A DNA stretch of 64,000 bases from Sediminispirochaeta bajacaliforniensis DSM 16054 (GCF_000378205.1 NZ_KB899413.1:62001-126000), one strand, 5' to 3'; positions 1-9,043 are shown, numbered from the stretch's first letter. Numbers and translations are program-made. Notes: generated by a model not told the origin, from the sequence alone.

Positions 1-529
1 AAACCGCCTGATAGATCACCCTGACTTTTGAGGGCGATGGATCGCCAGCTGCGGAAAGGCTAGAAAAATCATGGCTGCCCAATAGCGGAGAGACGGCCCT
101 GTTGAGAGACCCAATAGACGGCAGGGACCTAGGAGCATAACAATAGGGGCGTAGAAACGGGGAAACGCAAACTCCCGGGTAAAGGAAATAGCGATAACTT
201 CGGGCCTTCGCAGAGTAGCGGGCGTGAAAATCATCGGGAACGGCAGAGGAGCCGACAATACGTACGTCGGCGGGCAGGATGGCGTTCAAGGCAGGAGCGA
301 ATCTATCCGCTTCAATTGAGGAAAGGGTCGTATCAAAATGGACGACCTGGCCCCTGGCGTGGACCCCCGAATCGGTACGACCGGCGGCGGTCACCCTCAC
401 CGTTTGCTTCTCCATCGACTCCAGGGCGGCTTCAATAACACCCTGGACGGTTCTCTCTTCCCTTTGGACCTGCCATCCGGAAAATTTTTTTCCGTCATAG
501 GCAACGATCATCTTTATCCTTCGAGCCAT
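1..529 (-). CDS. truA: tRNA pseudouridine synthase A (5' part; gene runs off the window)
   Basis: Converts U38-U40 of the tRNA anticodon arm to pseudouridine. The reading frame on the minus strand starts MARRIKMIVAYDGKKFSGWQ and contains the family's catalytic motif AGRTDSGVHA with the nucleophile at Asp53, followed by the HARYSAKARSYRY segment typical of TruA. About 176 codons are present; the C-terminal part lies before base 1. The ATG is one base after the stop of the DUF2225 gene (TAA-C-ATG), so the two are very likely cotranscribed. TruA is sure from the motif; only the missing end prevents a check of full length. Confidence 0.93.
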   Translation of the reverse strand, partial: MARRIKMIVAYDGKKFSGWQVQREERTVQGVIEAALESMEKQTVRVTAAGRTDSGVHARGQVVHFDTTLSSIEADRFAPALNAILPADVRIVGSSAVPDDFHARYSAKARSYRYFLYPGVCVSPFLRPYCYAPRSLPSIGSLNRAVSPLLGSHDFSSLSAAGDPSPSKVRVIYQAV

Positions 530-530
530 G

Positions 531-1400
531 TTACCCCAAAGAGTCCTGAAGGTGTTTTACCTCATTGCCGATGGCGGAATGCAGCTCCTTGGCCTTTTCA
601 AGAAGAGCCGCAGGCTTATTCTTAGAGGCCTTGCCCATTCCGAAGATACGGGCTACGGTCCTTTTGGCACGCTCAAGGCTCTTAATCCTGGAAGAAATAT
701 CATCGTCGCTGCCGTGATAGTACTCAAGCAAAGCCGCAATGTAGAGTGCACCGTCATAACCGTAATTCTTGTCAAGATCGGGGCCAAGGTGACCTGCGTC
801 GCTGATACTCTGATGTCCGTCCCCTTCATACTCAATGGCAAGGGTGTAAAAAAAACGGGCCTTGTTGTAAAGGACATTTGCGAGGTAGTCGTAGTTTTCC
901 TCAGGATACTTATGATGAAGGTCTCCTGCGAGCCAGGCGGCCCGGAGAGAGGAGAGTCCCTGTTTGATGGTGGGGCTCCTATCGGAGGGAAAGGCGTCCA
1001 TGGAGGAAGTGGTGAGAATATAGCCGGCCGTTCCTTCGGCAAGCGTTCGCCGTCCACGAAAATCGAGGGAAGGGAAAAGTGAATCGACAAGCCGGTGTCT
1101 CTGATCCTGCTGATCACGCAGCTTAGCAGCAACAGACTCTTCGACCGTAGGAAAATCTGCCGCAAATGCCGCATAAAAGCAGACGGGGCAGACGGTGATG
1201 GTATAGATGAGGGGATAGACCTCGCCATATTTTTGGCTGGGCTCATAGAGACGACGAAGTTCGTCGGTCAATTCACCGGCAATTAAACGCCCCCTACCGG
1301 TACGGAGCTCTTCCCGGTAAAATGTGGCGCCACAGACAGGGCATTCGATCTCATCCTTGCTGAAAAAGGTCAAAGTGGAAACAGCTTGTTCATCACTCAT
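531..1400 (-). CDS. DUF2225 family protein
   Basis: A 289-residue soluble protein of unknown function. The N-terminus carries two CxxC pairs (IECPVCGATF near residue 20 and VCPVCFYAA near residue 72) that could bind a metal, followed by a mostly helical region with Tyr-rich stretches resembling TPR-like helices. The N-terminal pattern FFSKDEIECPVCGATFYREEL matches what I know of DUF2225, a family common in spirochaetes and clostridia. The ATG overlaps the acpS stop as ATGA and has an AAGGAG site upstream inside acpS. No biochemical role can be stated; the genes around it concern lipid, envelope and tRNA functions. Confidence 0.75.
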   Translation of the reverse strand: MSDEQAVSTLTFFSKDEIECPVCGATFYREELRTGRGRLIAGELTDELRRLYEPSQKYGEVYPLIYTITVCPVCFYAAFAADFPTVEESVAAKLRDQQDQRHRLVDSLFPSLDFRGRRTLAEGTAGYILTTSSMDAFPSDRSPTIKQGLSSLRAAWLAGDLHHKYPEENYDYLANVLYNKARFFYTLAIEYEGDGHQSISDAGHLGPDLDKNYGYDGALYIAALLEYYHGSDDDISSRIKSLERAKRTVARIFGMGKASKNKPAALLEKAKELHSAIGNEVKHLQDSLG

Positions 1401-1777
1401 ATGGGATCTCCTTCTATGACAACCATTGCCACGGCAGCCTTTTTTTCATGGGTGAGGCTGAGATGGAGAAACCTGCCGCCGGAGCGCCTGAAGGCCCTGA
1501 GGGCCGTTCCGTAGAGCTGAATCTCCGGTTTTCCGTTATGTTGATTGATTACCTCTATATCACGCAAAACGAGCCCCCGCATACCGGTACCGAGGGCCTT
1601 GCCAAAGGCCTCTTTTGCGGCAAAACGCGCCGCAAGGGAGAGAACCGCGGCTGCCCCCCGATCCAGGGCGGCGGCTACCTCAGCGGGATGAAAGAAACGG
1701 GCGAGCATCTTTGGATTGTTGACCCAATGCTCAAGCCGTTCCGTGTCGACGACATCCACCCCTATTCCGATAATCAC
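1397..1777 (-). CDS. acpS: holo-[acyl-carrier-protein] synthase
   Basis: Transfers the 4'-phosphopantetheine arm of CoA to acyl carrier protein, activating fatty-acid synthesis. At 126 residues it has the normal AcpS length. The family signatures are present: IGVDVVD with Mg-binding Asp8, and FAAKEAFGKALGTG with Glu56 in the second metal/CoA motif. The ATG overlaps the stop of the upstream ybbR-like gene as ATGA, so translation is probably coupled. Its position downstream of cdaA/ybbR and upstream of DUF2225 and truA suggests a housekeeping operon. Confidence 0.95.
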   Translation of the reverse strand: MIIGIGVDVVDTERLEHWVNNPKMLARFFHPAEVAAALDRGAAAVLSLAARFAAKEAFGKALGTGMRGLVLRDIEVINQHNGKPEIQLYGTALRAFRRSGGRFLHLSLTHEKKAAVAMVVIEGDPI

Positions 1778-2736
1778 TGTTGCTGCTCCTGAACTTCGGC
1801 ATAACGCACATCAACCCTCACCTCCGCAGGATCATAGCGCAAAACGAGGATTCCCTGAGGCACATCGGGAACCAGCGGCAGGAGATAGGTTCCCGGACGT
1901 TCAATGGCGCTGCAATCGATGGTAAATCGAATATCCCCCTGACCAAGCCCTTCAAGGAGAAGCTGCCGTCCCTGAATCCGCATCTGATTCGGCGGCATCT
2001 CTCCACTAAGTTCAAAAGAGGGATCAAGATCGAGGGCAATCACATCAAGGTTTTCAAGGCTTTTCAGAATCACACTCTCCTGGACCACTCCGTAGAATTC
2101 AACCACATCACCACCGGGGAAGCGGGTTGTCTGATCAGGTCGTTCCAACCTCACCCTGACGGTAAAGTCCTCGGTCTTACCGCCGATATCGATATCTTCG
2201 GTGGAAACAGAACTCAGATGTTCGATGGTGCTGCGCACGCCCTCCACCTCAACGGTGGTGGGGGTAAGAAAATACTGACCCAATTCGTATCCCTTGGCAG
2301 GAAAGCCCGTCACATTAGGCGAGACCTCCACACTTTTGCGCATTCGTTTTTCAAAGCGTATCGTCAAGGTCGCAGGATCGACCCTAATCTCTATGGGGTC
2401 GGCATGAAGTGCTGCACCTTTTTTCTCAATCTGGACCGCTGCCGAAAATGTTCCTTCGTGATCGAAATCGCTGAAATCGATCCAGGCCCTGATATCTTCG
2501 GCCAAAATCAAATTCACCTCCTGACTTCGCCCCCGAATTGTAACCCTTACGTTTTCGGGAAGTGATTCTGCAGGGATGAAATTCTCGCTGCTGAGGACCT
2601 CCAGAGGGACAGAAAAGAAGCGTTCCTCGAGGGTCGCCATACGGTTGAAAAGAAAAAGAAAGATCGCAATGGCAACGGAAAGCACCTTTGCAGGCCAGTT
2701 ATGCAGAAGCCGTTCAAAGAGCAGATCAGATCTCAT
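1774..2736 (-). CDS. YbbR-like domain protein (CdaA regulator type)
   Basis: A 320-residue membrane-anchored protein. It starts MRSDLLFERLLHNWPAKVLS, then has one N-terminal membrane segment (AIAIFLFLFNRM) and a long beta-rich extracytoplasmic part with repeated YbbR-type units (for example VRVTIRGRSQEV, VEVSPNVTGFPAKGYELG, TVEVEGVRSTIEHL). In Firmicutes the protein next to CdaA is CdaR, which modulates the cyclase; order and overlap (11 bp) with cdaA fit that role, as inference. An in-frame extension to base 2913 is possible but would run entirely inside cdaA; the internal ATG at 2736 matches the known family N-terminus, so I chose it. Confidence 0.85.
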   Translation of the reverse strand: MRSDLLFERLLHNWPAKVLSVAIAIFLFLFNRMATLEERFFSVPLEVLSSENFIPAESLPENVRVTIRGRSQEVNLILAEDIRAWIDFSDFDHEGTFSAAVQIEKKGAALHADPIEIRVDPATLTIRFEKRMRKSVEVSPNVTGFPAKGYELGQYFLTPTTVEVEGVRSTIEHLSSVSTEDIDIGGKTEDFTVRVRLERPDQTTRFPGGDVVEFYGVVQESVILKSLENLDVIALDLDPSFELSGEMPPNQMRIQGRQLLLEGLGQGDIRFTIDCSAIERPGTYLLPLVPDVPQGILVLRYDPAEVRVDVRYAEVQEQQQ

Positions 2737-3550
2737 CCTCTCTCTCCTCTCCCCGTATTTCTCGCTTTTGCTCCTGCTTTTCATCTGCGGGGGATTCAAG
2801 AAGTTCCCGCAAGGTACCGGCCACCTCTGCAGAGGAAAGATCATATTGAAGGTTCGCGTCGAAGGCAAGGGAGATAGCTCCGCTCTCCTCCGAAACCACG
2901 AGTACCACCGCATCGGTATCCTCGGCCATACCTAAAGCCGCACGGTGACGGGTCCCAAAGCTCCGGCGAATATCGGTCTGCTCACTCATAGGCAGGAAGC
3001 AGCCGGCGGAAAGAAGCTTTCCCCCGGAAACGATAACGGCTCCGTCATGAAGAGGGGTGTCATGCCCGAAAATCGTCAAAAGCAGGCTGCTTGAGAGATC
3101 GGCATTCAACTTTGTCCCCTGATCGATCAAATTCTTAATACCCACCTTACGGGGGAATACAATTAACGCCCCCCGACGACGTGCTGCAAGAATTTCCACG
3201 GCATTTATGACTGTATCAAGTTGTTCCGGCCTTGCCCGGCTAGCGCTTCTAAACCATTCTCCTCTTCCGATTCTAGTAAAAATATTTCTTAGCTCGGGTT
3301 GGAAAACAATAGCAATAATAATGACAATAACAGTCGCCAAGCTGTTCATGATCCACAGCATGGTTTCCAACTTCAGAAAAAAGGCGACGGCATAAAGTAT
3401 TCCGAGAAATAGCGCACCCTTTATCAGCTGAATCGCCCTGGTCTCCGCCACAATCATATAGAGCTGATAGAGTAAAAACGCGAGTATGGAAATATCAAGG
3501 AGAAGCCGAAGGACTTCTCCAACTGTTCCGATATCGACAAACAGATCCAT
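2726..3550 (-). CDS. cdaA: diadenylate cyclase (membrane type)
   Basis: Makes cyclic di-AMP from two ATP. The 274-residue protein has three N-terminal membrane helices (about residues 12-80), then a DAC domain with both catalytic signatures: DGA at 169-171 (HDTPLHDGAVIV) and RHR at 201-203 (FGTRHRAALG). The C-terminus is charged (EKQEQKREIRGEEREDE). It overlaps the ybbR-like gene by 11 bp, the usual cdaA-cdaR order. In other bacteria c-di-AMP controls osmolyte and potassium transport and wall homeostasis. No phosphodiesterase or c-di-AMP receptor gene is visible in this window. Confidence 0.94.
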   Translation of the reverse strand: MDLFVDIGTVGEVLRLLLDISILAFLLYQLYMIVAETRAIQLIKGALFLGILYAVAFFLKLETMLWIMNSLATVIVIIIAIVFQPELRNIFTRIGRGEWFRSASRARPEQLDTVINAVEILAARRRGALIVFPRKVGIKNLIDQGTKLNADLSSSLLLTIFGHDTPLHDGAVIVSGGKLLSAGCFLPMSEQTDIRRSFGTRHRAALGMAEDTDAVVLVVSEESGAISLAFDANLQYDLSSAEVAGTLRELLESPADEKQEQKREIRGEEREDEI

Positions 3551-3612
3551 GCTGGTTCAACCATACCGCAGGAACGAAAATTGTTCCAGCGCTTTTCACT
3601 GTATCCCCGGCA

Positions 3613-5064
3613 TCAAAGTACGGGCGCAATCATCCTAAAGACGCCGTTACGCAGGCGAGCAGGAAAGCTAAGTTTGTTATAGATATCGGGGGTCAGCTTT
3701 CGACATTCCTGCAGATCCCTCCGGAACTGTTCAACAAGTCCTTTACAGACCGTCTCACCATAGAAGAGCATGTTAAGTTCATAATCAAGGTGAAAGCTCC
3801 TTACATCCATGTTGCAGCTGCCCACCGTGGCAATATTGCCATCGACAACCAGCATCTTCGGATGGAAAAATCCCTTTTCATAAAAATAGATGTTGACGCC
3901 GGCCTTTAGCAGGGACTCGAAATAGGTATGAGCCACCCAGAAAGGAACACGTTTGTCGGCAACCCCGGTCATGATGAGATGGACTTCGACCCCGGAAAGG
4001 CTCGATGCCTCCAAAGCACTCCGAATACTCTCGTCGGGAATGAAGTAGGGGCTTTGAATGAGAACTTCACCGTTTGCATTTGCTATTAAGTTAAAATAGA
4101 GCTTTTTCAGGGTGTACCAATTTGAATCAGGGCCGCTGCAGACCACCTGGATGGGCAGATAGTTGTCTACGGCATCCGGTTCGGGAAAGAAACGCTCGTC
4201 GATAATCTTCTCCCCTCCCGAATTATACCAGTCGGACAGAAAAACCCCCTGGAGCATGGCAACCGATTCACCGGTAACCCGTATGTGGGTATCCCGCCAG
4301 GATGAAAAGCGCTTTCCTCCGTCTATATATTCATCACCGATGTTCATTCCCCCGGTATAGGCTGTTTTTCCGTCGATAACGACGATTTTTCGGTGATTGC
4401 AGTAATTCAGCAACCTTCCGGTAAGAACGTTGAAAGGGTCGAGAAAATAGCGAACCTCGACACCGCTTTCCCGAAGCTCACGCTTAAAGCGCCAGCTCAT
4501 CTTCCGAAAATTCCCGACGCCATCGAAAAGAACGCGGACCTTCACTCCTCTTCGGGCCTTTCGTTTCAAGATCTCCCCGATGCGCTGTCCGATCCTGTCA
4601 CTTTTATAGATAAAGTACTCCAGATGGATCGTCTCCGCCGCCCCTTCCAAATCCTCGATCATCCGCTCAAAAAGGGAACCGCCCTCATAAAAAAAATCGA
4701 CATGATTATCGAGGGTGATAATGGCGTTACTCGAGTTAAGGACAAGAGAAACCGTCTTGGCCATGTCGTTGTCGATCTTCCTGCTGACCGCCTCGAGGAA
4801 ATGGCGCTGCTGTTCTAAAATCGATCCGAGATATGTTTCAAAGGTCACCTCGGGGAGCTGTTTGACGATTTTTCGCCTCTTCCAGTTGACCCCGCTGAGC
4901 AAATAGATCACAGCACCCACATAAGGAAGAAAGTAGATGGCAAGGAGCCAGGCGACAGTCACCTCAGGGGGCTTGTTATCCAAAAGAATAGTAATCGTCA
5001 GTACGATAACAAAGAGAAAATAAATATAATACAGGTAGGGGCTTATTACATTGAGAATCGGCAT
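3613..5064 (-). CDS. cls: cardiolipin synthase
   Basis: Condenses two phosphatidylglycerols into cardiolipin. The 483-residue protein has two N-terminal transmembrane helices (about residues 8-60, ending YLLSGVNWKRRK) and two phospholipase D domains with intact HKD motifs: CNHRKIVVIDG in the first half and FFHPKMLVVDG in the second. Length and architecture are those of the bacterial ClsA type. It lies 19 bases downstream of glpK on the same strand, so it is probably cotranscribed with it, which couples glycerol phosphorylation to glycerophospholipid metabolism. Confidence 0.93.
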   Translation of the reverse strand: MPILNVISPYLYYIYFLFVIVLTITILLDNKPPEVTVAWLLAIYFLPYVGAVIYLLSGVNWKRRKIVKQLPEVTFETYLGSILEQQRHFLEAVSRKIDNDMAKTVSLVLNSSNAIITLDNHVDFFYEGGSLFERMIEDLEGAAETIHLEYFIYKSDRIGQRIGEILKRKARRGVKVRVLFDGVGNFRKMSWRFKRELRESGVEVRYFLDPFNVLTGRLLNYCNHRKIVVIDGKTAYTGGMNIGDEYIDGGKRFSSWRDTHIRVTGESVAMLQGVFLSDWYNSGGEKIIDERFFPEPDAVDNYLPIQVVCSGPDSNWYTLKKLYFNLIANANGEVLIQSPYFIPDESIRSALEASSLSGVEVHLIMTGVADKRVPFWVAHTYFESLLKAGVNIYFYEKGFFHPKMLVVDGNIATVGSCNMDVRSFHLDYELNMLFYGETVCKGLVEQFRRDLQECRKLTPDIYNKLSFPARLRNGVFRMIAPVL

Positions 5065-5083
5065 CGTGTATCCTGCCTGCGGT

Positions 5084-6601
5084 TCAGTCCAGCCACCCTT
5101 TGGTGCGCTCTACCGCTTTGTGCCAGAAACGGAGTCGTTTCTCCCGTTCTTCCGTATCCATTACGGCAATCCATCGTTTCTCCTCCCTCCAGTGGCCCGT
5201 CAACTCCGATGGACCACTCCAGAATCCTGCCGACAGACCAGCGGCATACGCGGCTCCGAGCGCCGTGGTCTCGGTCACTTCGGGGCGAATAACGGGGATG
5301 GAGAGAAGATCGGCCTGGAACTGCATCAAAAGCTCATCGACAACAGCTCCTCCATCCACCTTAAGCTCGCTAAGCGTGAGACCGGAATCTTTCTCCATCG
5401 CATCGCAGATATCTTTCGTCTGGAAAGCGGTTGATTCGATGACCGCCCGGGCTATATGGCCCGAATCGACATATCCGGTGAGACCGGCAATGATGCCCCG
5501 GGCCTCCGTCCGCCAATAGGGGGCAAAGAGCCCGCTGAATGCGGGAACGATGTAGACACCGCCGTTATCCTTCACGCGGGAAGCAAGCTCCCGGATTTCC
5601 CCGGACTCTTTGATCAGACCGAGCTTATCACGCACCCACTGGACAAGGAGCCCCGCAACGGCAACAGACCCTTCGAGTGCATAGGTTGCAGGTTGCTTGC
5701 CGATGCGGCAGGCGACGGTGGTGAGAAGACCGTGATGGGAATGAACAATTTCTTCCCCGGTATGCAGTAACAGGAAGCAGCCCGTTCCATAGGTATTTTT
5801 GCTGCTTCCCCTCTCGAAACAGGCCTGTCCGAAAAGGGCCGCCTGCTGATCACCGAGTATCCCGGAAATAGGAACAAGTCCCCCCAAAGGACCACCACCA
5901 TCGGTAACGCCGTAGGCAGTAGCCGCAACAGAGCTTCGAATTTCGGGGAGCATGTTGCGGGGGATGGAGAAGAGGTTCAAAAGCTCCTGGTCCCAACAAA
6001 GTTCGGTGATGTTCATGAGAAAGGTGCGGCTTGCATTGGTGACGTCGGTTACCAGGATTCCCCGCCCGGGGCCACCGGTAAGTTGCCAAATGATATAGGT
6101 GTCGATGGTACCGAAAACGGCTTCACCTTTTGCGGCAGCCTTTCTGAGACCGGGGATAGTATCCAGCATCCATTTCATCTTCGAGCCTGAAAAATAGGCG
6201 GCAAGGGGCAAGCCTGTTTTCAGGCGGAAGCGGTCGTAGCCACCGTCGGCGGCAAGAGCCTCGATATAATCACTTGTCCTCATATCCTGCCAAACAATGG
6301 CATTGTAAAAGGGTTTTCCGGTCTTTGGATTCCAGCAGACCACCGTCTCCCGCTGATTCGTAACACCGATCGAGACAAGCTCATCGGCGACAACGCCGCT
6401 TTTCTGGAGGGTGGCACGGATAACATCGCAACAACGTTGCCAGATTTCAAGAGGATCATGCTCGACCCACCCTGGTTTAGGGTAGATCTGGCGGTGTTCC
6501 AGTTGATGGCCGGCAACAATCCTTCCCCCGTGGTCAAAAAGAATAAACCGGCTGCTGGTGGTTCCCTGGTCCAGGGCACCGATATAACGATGTTGCCCCA
6601 T
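5084..6601 (-). CDS. glpK: glycerol kinase
   Basis: Phosphorylates glycerol to glycerol-3-phosphate using ATP. The 505-residue length is standard for GlpK. FGGY-family features are visible: N-terminal ALDQGTTSSRFILFDHGG, NQRETVV..W, the glycerol/ATP region GILGDQQAALFGQ, the phrase NTYGTGCFLLLHTGE, and VDGGAVVDELLMQFQADLL near the C-terminus. The ATG has a purine-rich GAGTGAGG site upstream. A promoter of form TTGGAA-17-TACAAT lies upstream, between this gene and the divergent RNA methyltransferase. No glycerol facilitator or glycerol-3-phosphate dehydrogenase is seen nearby. Confidence 0.95.
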   Translation of the reverse strand: MGQHRYIGALDQGTTSSRFILFDHGGRIVAGHQLEHRQIYPKPGWVEHDPLEIWQRCCDVIRATLQKSGVVADELVSIGVTNQRETVVCWNPKTGKPFYNAIVWQDMRTSDYIEALAADGGYDRFRLKTGLPLAAYFSGSKMKWMLDTIPGLRKAAAKGEAVFGTIDTYIIWQLTGGPGRGILVTDVTNASRTFLMNITELCWDQELLNLFSIPRNMLPEIRSSVAATAYGVTDGGGPLGGLVPISGILGDQQAALFGQACFERGSSKNTYGTGCFLLLHTGEEIVHSHHGLLTTVACRIGKQPATYALEGSVAVAGLLVQWVRDKLGLIKESGEIRELASRVKDNGGVYIVPAFSGLFAPYWRTEARGIIAGLTGYVDSGHIARAVIESTAFQTKDICDAMEKDSGLTLSELKVDGGAVVDELLMQFQADLLSIPVIRPEVTETTALGAAYAAGLSAGFWSGPSELTGHWREEKRWIAVMDTEEREKRLRFWHKAVERTKGWLD

Positions 6602-6636
6602 ACGTTACCTCACTCTTTTTGTTTTCCTCAGGTATT

Positions 6637-6665
6637 ATTGTAAACTGGATTAAAACTATTTCCAA
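6637..6665 (-). promoter_or_regulatory. promoter for glpK operon
   Basis: On the minus strand TTGGAA (6660-6665) and TACAAT (6637-6642) are separated by exactly 17 bases, about 30 bases ahead of the glpK SD and ATG. It is the only good sigma-70-type pair in the divergent gap. Seen in sequence; activity is inferred. Confidence 0.55.
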
Positions 6666-6687
6666 CAGGGAAATTATTCCCTATGAT
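6659..6687 (+). promoter_or_regulatory. candidate promoter giving a leaderless RNA methyltransferase mRNA
   Basis: TTTCCA (6659-6664), a 17-base spacer and TATGAT (6682-6687). The predicted start of transcription falls on or next to the ATG at 6694, and no Shine-Dalgarno site precedes that ATG. The -35 is only a 4/6 match and overlaps the glpK -35 on the other strand. Confidence 0.4.
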
Positions 6688-6693
6688 GGTGCC

Positions 6694-7869
6694 ATGAATG
6701 TCGACACCTATCATATTACGATAGAAAGCCTTGCCTTCGGGGGAGACGGAGTGGGGACAATAGAGGCCCCCCAAAGCTCACTGAATGGCATACGTTGCTT
6801 TGTCCCCTTCTCCGCCCCAGGTGATGTGCTCTCCATACGGATACGTCACCGGGGAAAGCGTTTCGTGAGGGGAGAACTGCTTTCGATCGAAATTCCTTCT
6901 CCAAACAGAACAAACCCGAGGTGCCCCCATTTTGGCTCATGCGGAGGCTGCCAATGGCAGCATATAGACTACACAACCCAACTTAAAAGCAAGAGTGAGA
7001 TTCTTCGCCAGAATCTTGCACGCATAGCAACAATAGACATCACGCCGGAAGAAGCCATAGCCTCTCCCAGAGTCTACGGCTATAGAAGCAGGGCCCGGCT
7101 TCGATCCGGAGAAAACGGACGATTAGGCTATCATGCGGCATCAAGCCACAGTGTGATAGCGATTGATCGGTGCCCCGTCCTGACTCCCGACCTGGAAAAG
7201 AGGGTGATCGGGGGCATAGAAAGCTCAACAGAGTTTCCGCACGATACTCAGTTTCTTTTCCAGGAGACGGGTGGGAACGGGCATCAGGTTCAGTGGGAAC
7301 GAATAGGGAGCGGAGGGGATGAGTCAATCGGTTTTCGCCAGGCAAACGAAGGGGTCAACCACCTGTTGCAGGATGAAATTGCCCGGTTTATTACTCAAAG
7401 TGAAGCCAAAGTTCTCGACCTTTACTGCGGAGACGGTAACCTTTCCCTTCCCCTGGCCAGGCAAGGCTGCCGGATCAGAGGTTTTGATATCGCCACCTCA
7501 TCGATCAAGCAGGCAAACAGGCTCTGGAGGGAAGGCCCGGCCGATACGCATCAGGTATCCTACCAAAGGCTCGATGCGATAGAAGCAGTAAAGGCCATAA
7601 AACGGGGAGCAATACGCCCATTTGGTACAGAAAGGCCCGATGTAATCCTCTTGGATCCGCCCCGCAGCGGTGTGGGAAGTGAGGGGATGCAAGCGCTCTG
7701 CACTCTGAAAGCCCAACGCATACTCTACCTTTCCTGTGATCCGGCGACCCTTTCCCGGGACCTAAAAACTGCAACCGCGGCAGGGTATCACCTTCTCACC
7801 GTGCGGGCCGCGGATATGTTTCCCCAAACCTACCACCTGGAATCCTTTGCTGTGCTGGAAAGGAGGTAA
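6694..7869 (+). CDS. class I SAM-dependent 23S rRNA/tRNA m5U methyltransferase (RumA/RlmD family)
   Basis: Methylates C5 of a uridine in rRNA or tRNA. With the ATG at 6694 the protein has 392 residues. In order it has an N-terminal TRAM domain (ITIESLAFGGDGVGTIE), a four-Cys Fe-S motif (CPHFGSCGGCQWQ plus a later CPVL), a SAM-binding motif LDLYCGDGNLSLPLA, the DPPRSG loop, and the catalytic Cys in LSCDPATLSRDL. An upstream in-frame start (6619) would add 25 residues before the TRAM domain with no family support, so I rejected it. Whether the target is 23S U1939, U747 or a tRNA position cannot be decided from sequence alone. Confidence 0.88.
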   Translation: MNVDTYHITIESLAFGGDGVGTIEAPQSSLNGIRCFVPFSAPGDVLSIRIRHRGKRFVRGELLSIEIPSPNRTNPRCPHFGSCGGCQWQHIDYTTQLKSKSEILRQNLARIATIDITPEEAIASPRVYGYRSRARLRSGENGRLGYHAASSHSVIAIDRCPVLTPDLEKRVIGGIESSTEFPHDTQFLFQETGGNGHQVQWERIGSGGDESIGFRQANEGVNHLLQDEIARFITQSEAKVLDLYCGDGNLSLPLARQGCRIRGFDIATSSIKQANRLWREGPADTHQVSYQRLDAIEAVKAIKRGAIRPFGTERPDVILLDPPRSGVGSEGMQALCTLKAQRILYLSCDPATLSRDLKTATAAGYHLLTVRAADMFPQTYHLESFAVLERR

Positions 7870-7874
7870 AGCAG

Positions 7875-8492
7875 ATGGAAGGCGGAACGGAAGAGCAACA
7901 AGAGGCTGTGCATCGGTTAAGGAACGACAAACGCGCACTCAGGCGGGAAATCATCGATCTGCTTACAAAAACGACAGAAGCGCAACGCCTTGAGGAAAGC
8001 AGCCACGCTGCGAACCGCGTCATTTCAACAAGGCTGTGGCACAGTGCCAAGCGAATTTTTATCTTTCGTTCTATGGACAGGGAGATCGATACCACCCAGA
8101 TCATCGACCATGCCTTGACCTGCGGTAAGGTCGTTGCCCTGCCGAGGATGGAGGGGAGAAAGATTGTATTTCACCGAATAGAAGATCTAAAAGGGCCTTT
8201 CACCAGACATGCTTACGGCATCACAGAGCCGGCTGCGACGCTTCCGGTGGAAGAACCTCGGGACAAAGAATATGACCTGCTCATCGCGCCCGGGGCTGCC
8301 TTTACCCGCGAAGGCAAACGCCTTGGATATGGAAAGGGATACTACGACCGATACCTTGCCGCCTACAGAGATCGAGTAATAACAGTCGGTCTTTGCTTTT
8401 CCTTTCAGCTTGTCGAAGATATTCCCACCGGCGCTTTCGACATACCCGTGGAATATGTTGTCGCGGGAGAAGATCAGGAAGAGAAATGGTGA
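7875..8492 (+). CDS. 5-formyltetrahydrofolate cyclo-ligase
   Basis: Converts 5-formyl-THF to 5,10-methenyl-THF with ATP, returning folate to the one-carbon pool. The 205-residue protein carries the family's C-terminal signature RLGYGKGYYDRYLA and the preceding DLLIAPGAAFTREGKRLG segment; the N-terminus (KRALRREI) has the usual basic helix. An AGGAGG site ends 8 bases before the ATG. It is five bases from the RNA methyltransferase, so the two form an operon. Its last 19 bases overlap the end of the convergent EIIA gene. Confidence 0.92.
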   Translation: MEGGTEEQQEAVHRLRNDKRALRREIIDLLTKTTEAQRLEESSHAANRVISTRLWHSAKRIFIFRSMDREIDTTQIIDHALTCGKVVALPRMEGRKIVFHRIEDLKGPFTRHAYGITEPAATLPVEEPRDKEYDLLIAPGAAFTREGKRLGYGKGYYDRYLAAYRDRVITVGLCFSFQLVEDIPTGAFDIPVEYVVAGEDQEEKW

Positions 8493-9043
8493 GATCGCAG
8501 CCGTTCGACAAAGGCCCTGCATGAACCTTCGGGATCGATCAGACTCAGGCAGGGACATACCAGAGCCCTGCGCAAGGTTGCGTTTTTCAGAAAGCGCATC
8601 AGCCACGAAAGGGTTTTGAGATATTCATTCTGACGATCGGGATGGCTTGCAATCACAAAAAGCAAATGGACAGGCTGATTGTCGACAGCATCGAAACAGA
8701 TCCCCTCATGGCATATACCGAGTCCAACGGAAACCCGCCCAACCCCCTCGAACTTTCCATGGGCGATAGCCACACCGTGGCCGATCCCGGTACTTTGCAG
8801 CCGTTCCCGTTGGCAAACGGCATCAATAAATCCCTCTTTGTTCACGATTTCCGAAAAAACCTGGCATCGTTCGACAACTTCACGAATGGCTTCGAATTTA
8901 TCCTTTTGGGTGATCCGACAGATGGGGGAATCAAAATGAGGAAAGCCCTTGATCCCTGCAAAATAACCACCTGCAGCCAGAAGCTCAGGGATTTGTTCCC
9001 TGGTCACAGCACGTCGCATCTGTTGCATTTCCAAATAGTACAC
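8474..9043 (-). CDS. PTS fructose/nitrogen-type EIIA domain protein
   Basis: A 189-residue protein. From about residue 45 it is a PTS EIIA type-2 domain (PtsN/FruA-like) with the active-site histidine in GIGHGVAIAHGK (His95 by this start). The first 45 residues (RAVTREQIPELLAAGGYFAGIKGF) are an extra N-terminal piece I do not recognise. No EIIB, EIIC or EI gene is nearby, so it may act in regulation and not in sugar transport; that is inference. The start is uncertain: GTG at 9043, TTG at 9034 and ATG at 9028 are all in frame, and the AGAGG site is best placed for the TTG. Confidence 0.8.
   Translation of the reverse strand: MYYLEMQQMRRAVTREQIPELLAAGGYFAGIKGFPHFDSPICRITQKDKFEAIREVVERCQVFSEIVNKEGFIDAVCQRERLQSTGIGHGVAIAHGKFEGVGRVSVGLGICHEGICFDAVDNQPVHLLFVIASHPDRQNEYLKTLSWLMRFLKNATLRRALVCPCLSLIDPEGSCRAFVERLRSHHFSS

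Noticed and set aside
3551-3612. Terminator between cls and cdaA
   Set aside because: GGAAC/GTTCC makes only a 5-bp stem with no following T-run; the 62-base gap shows no clear promoter either.
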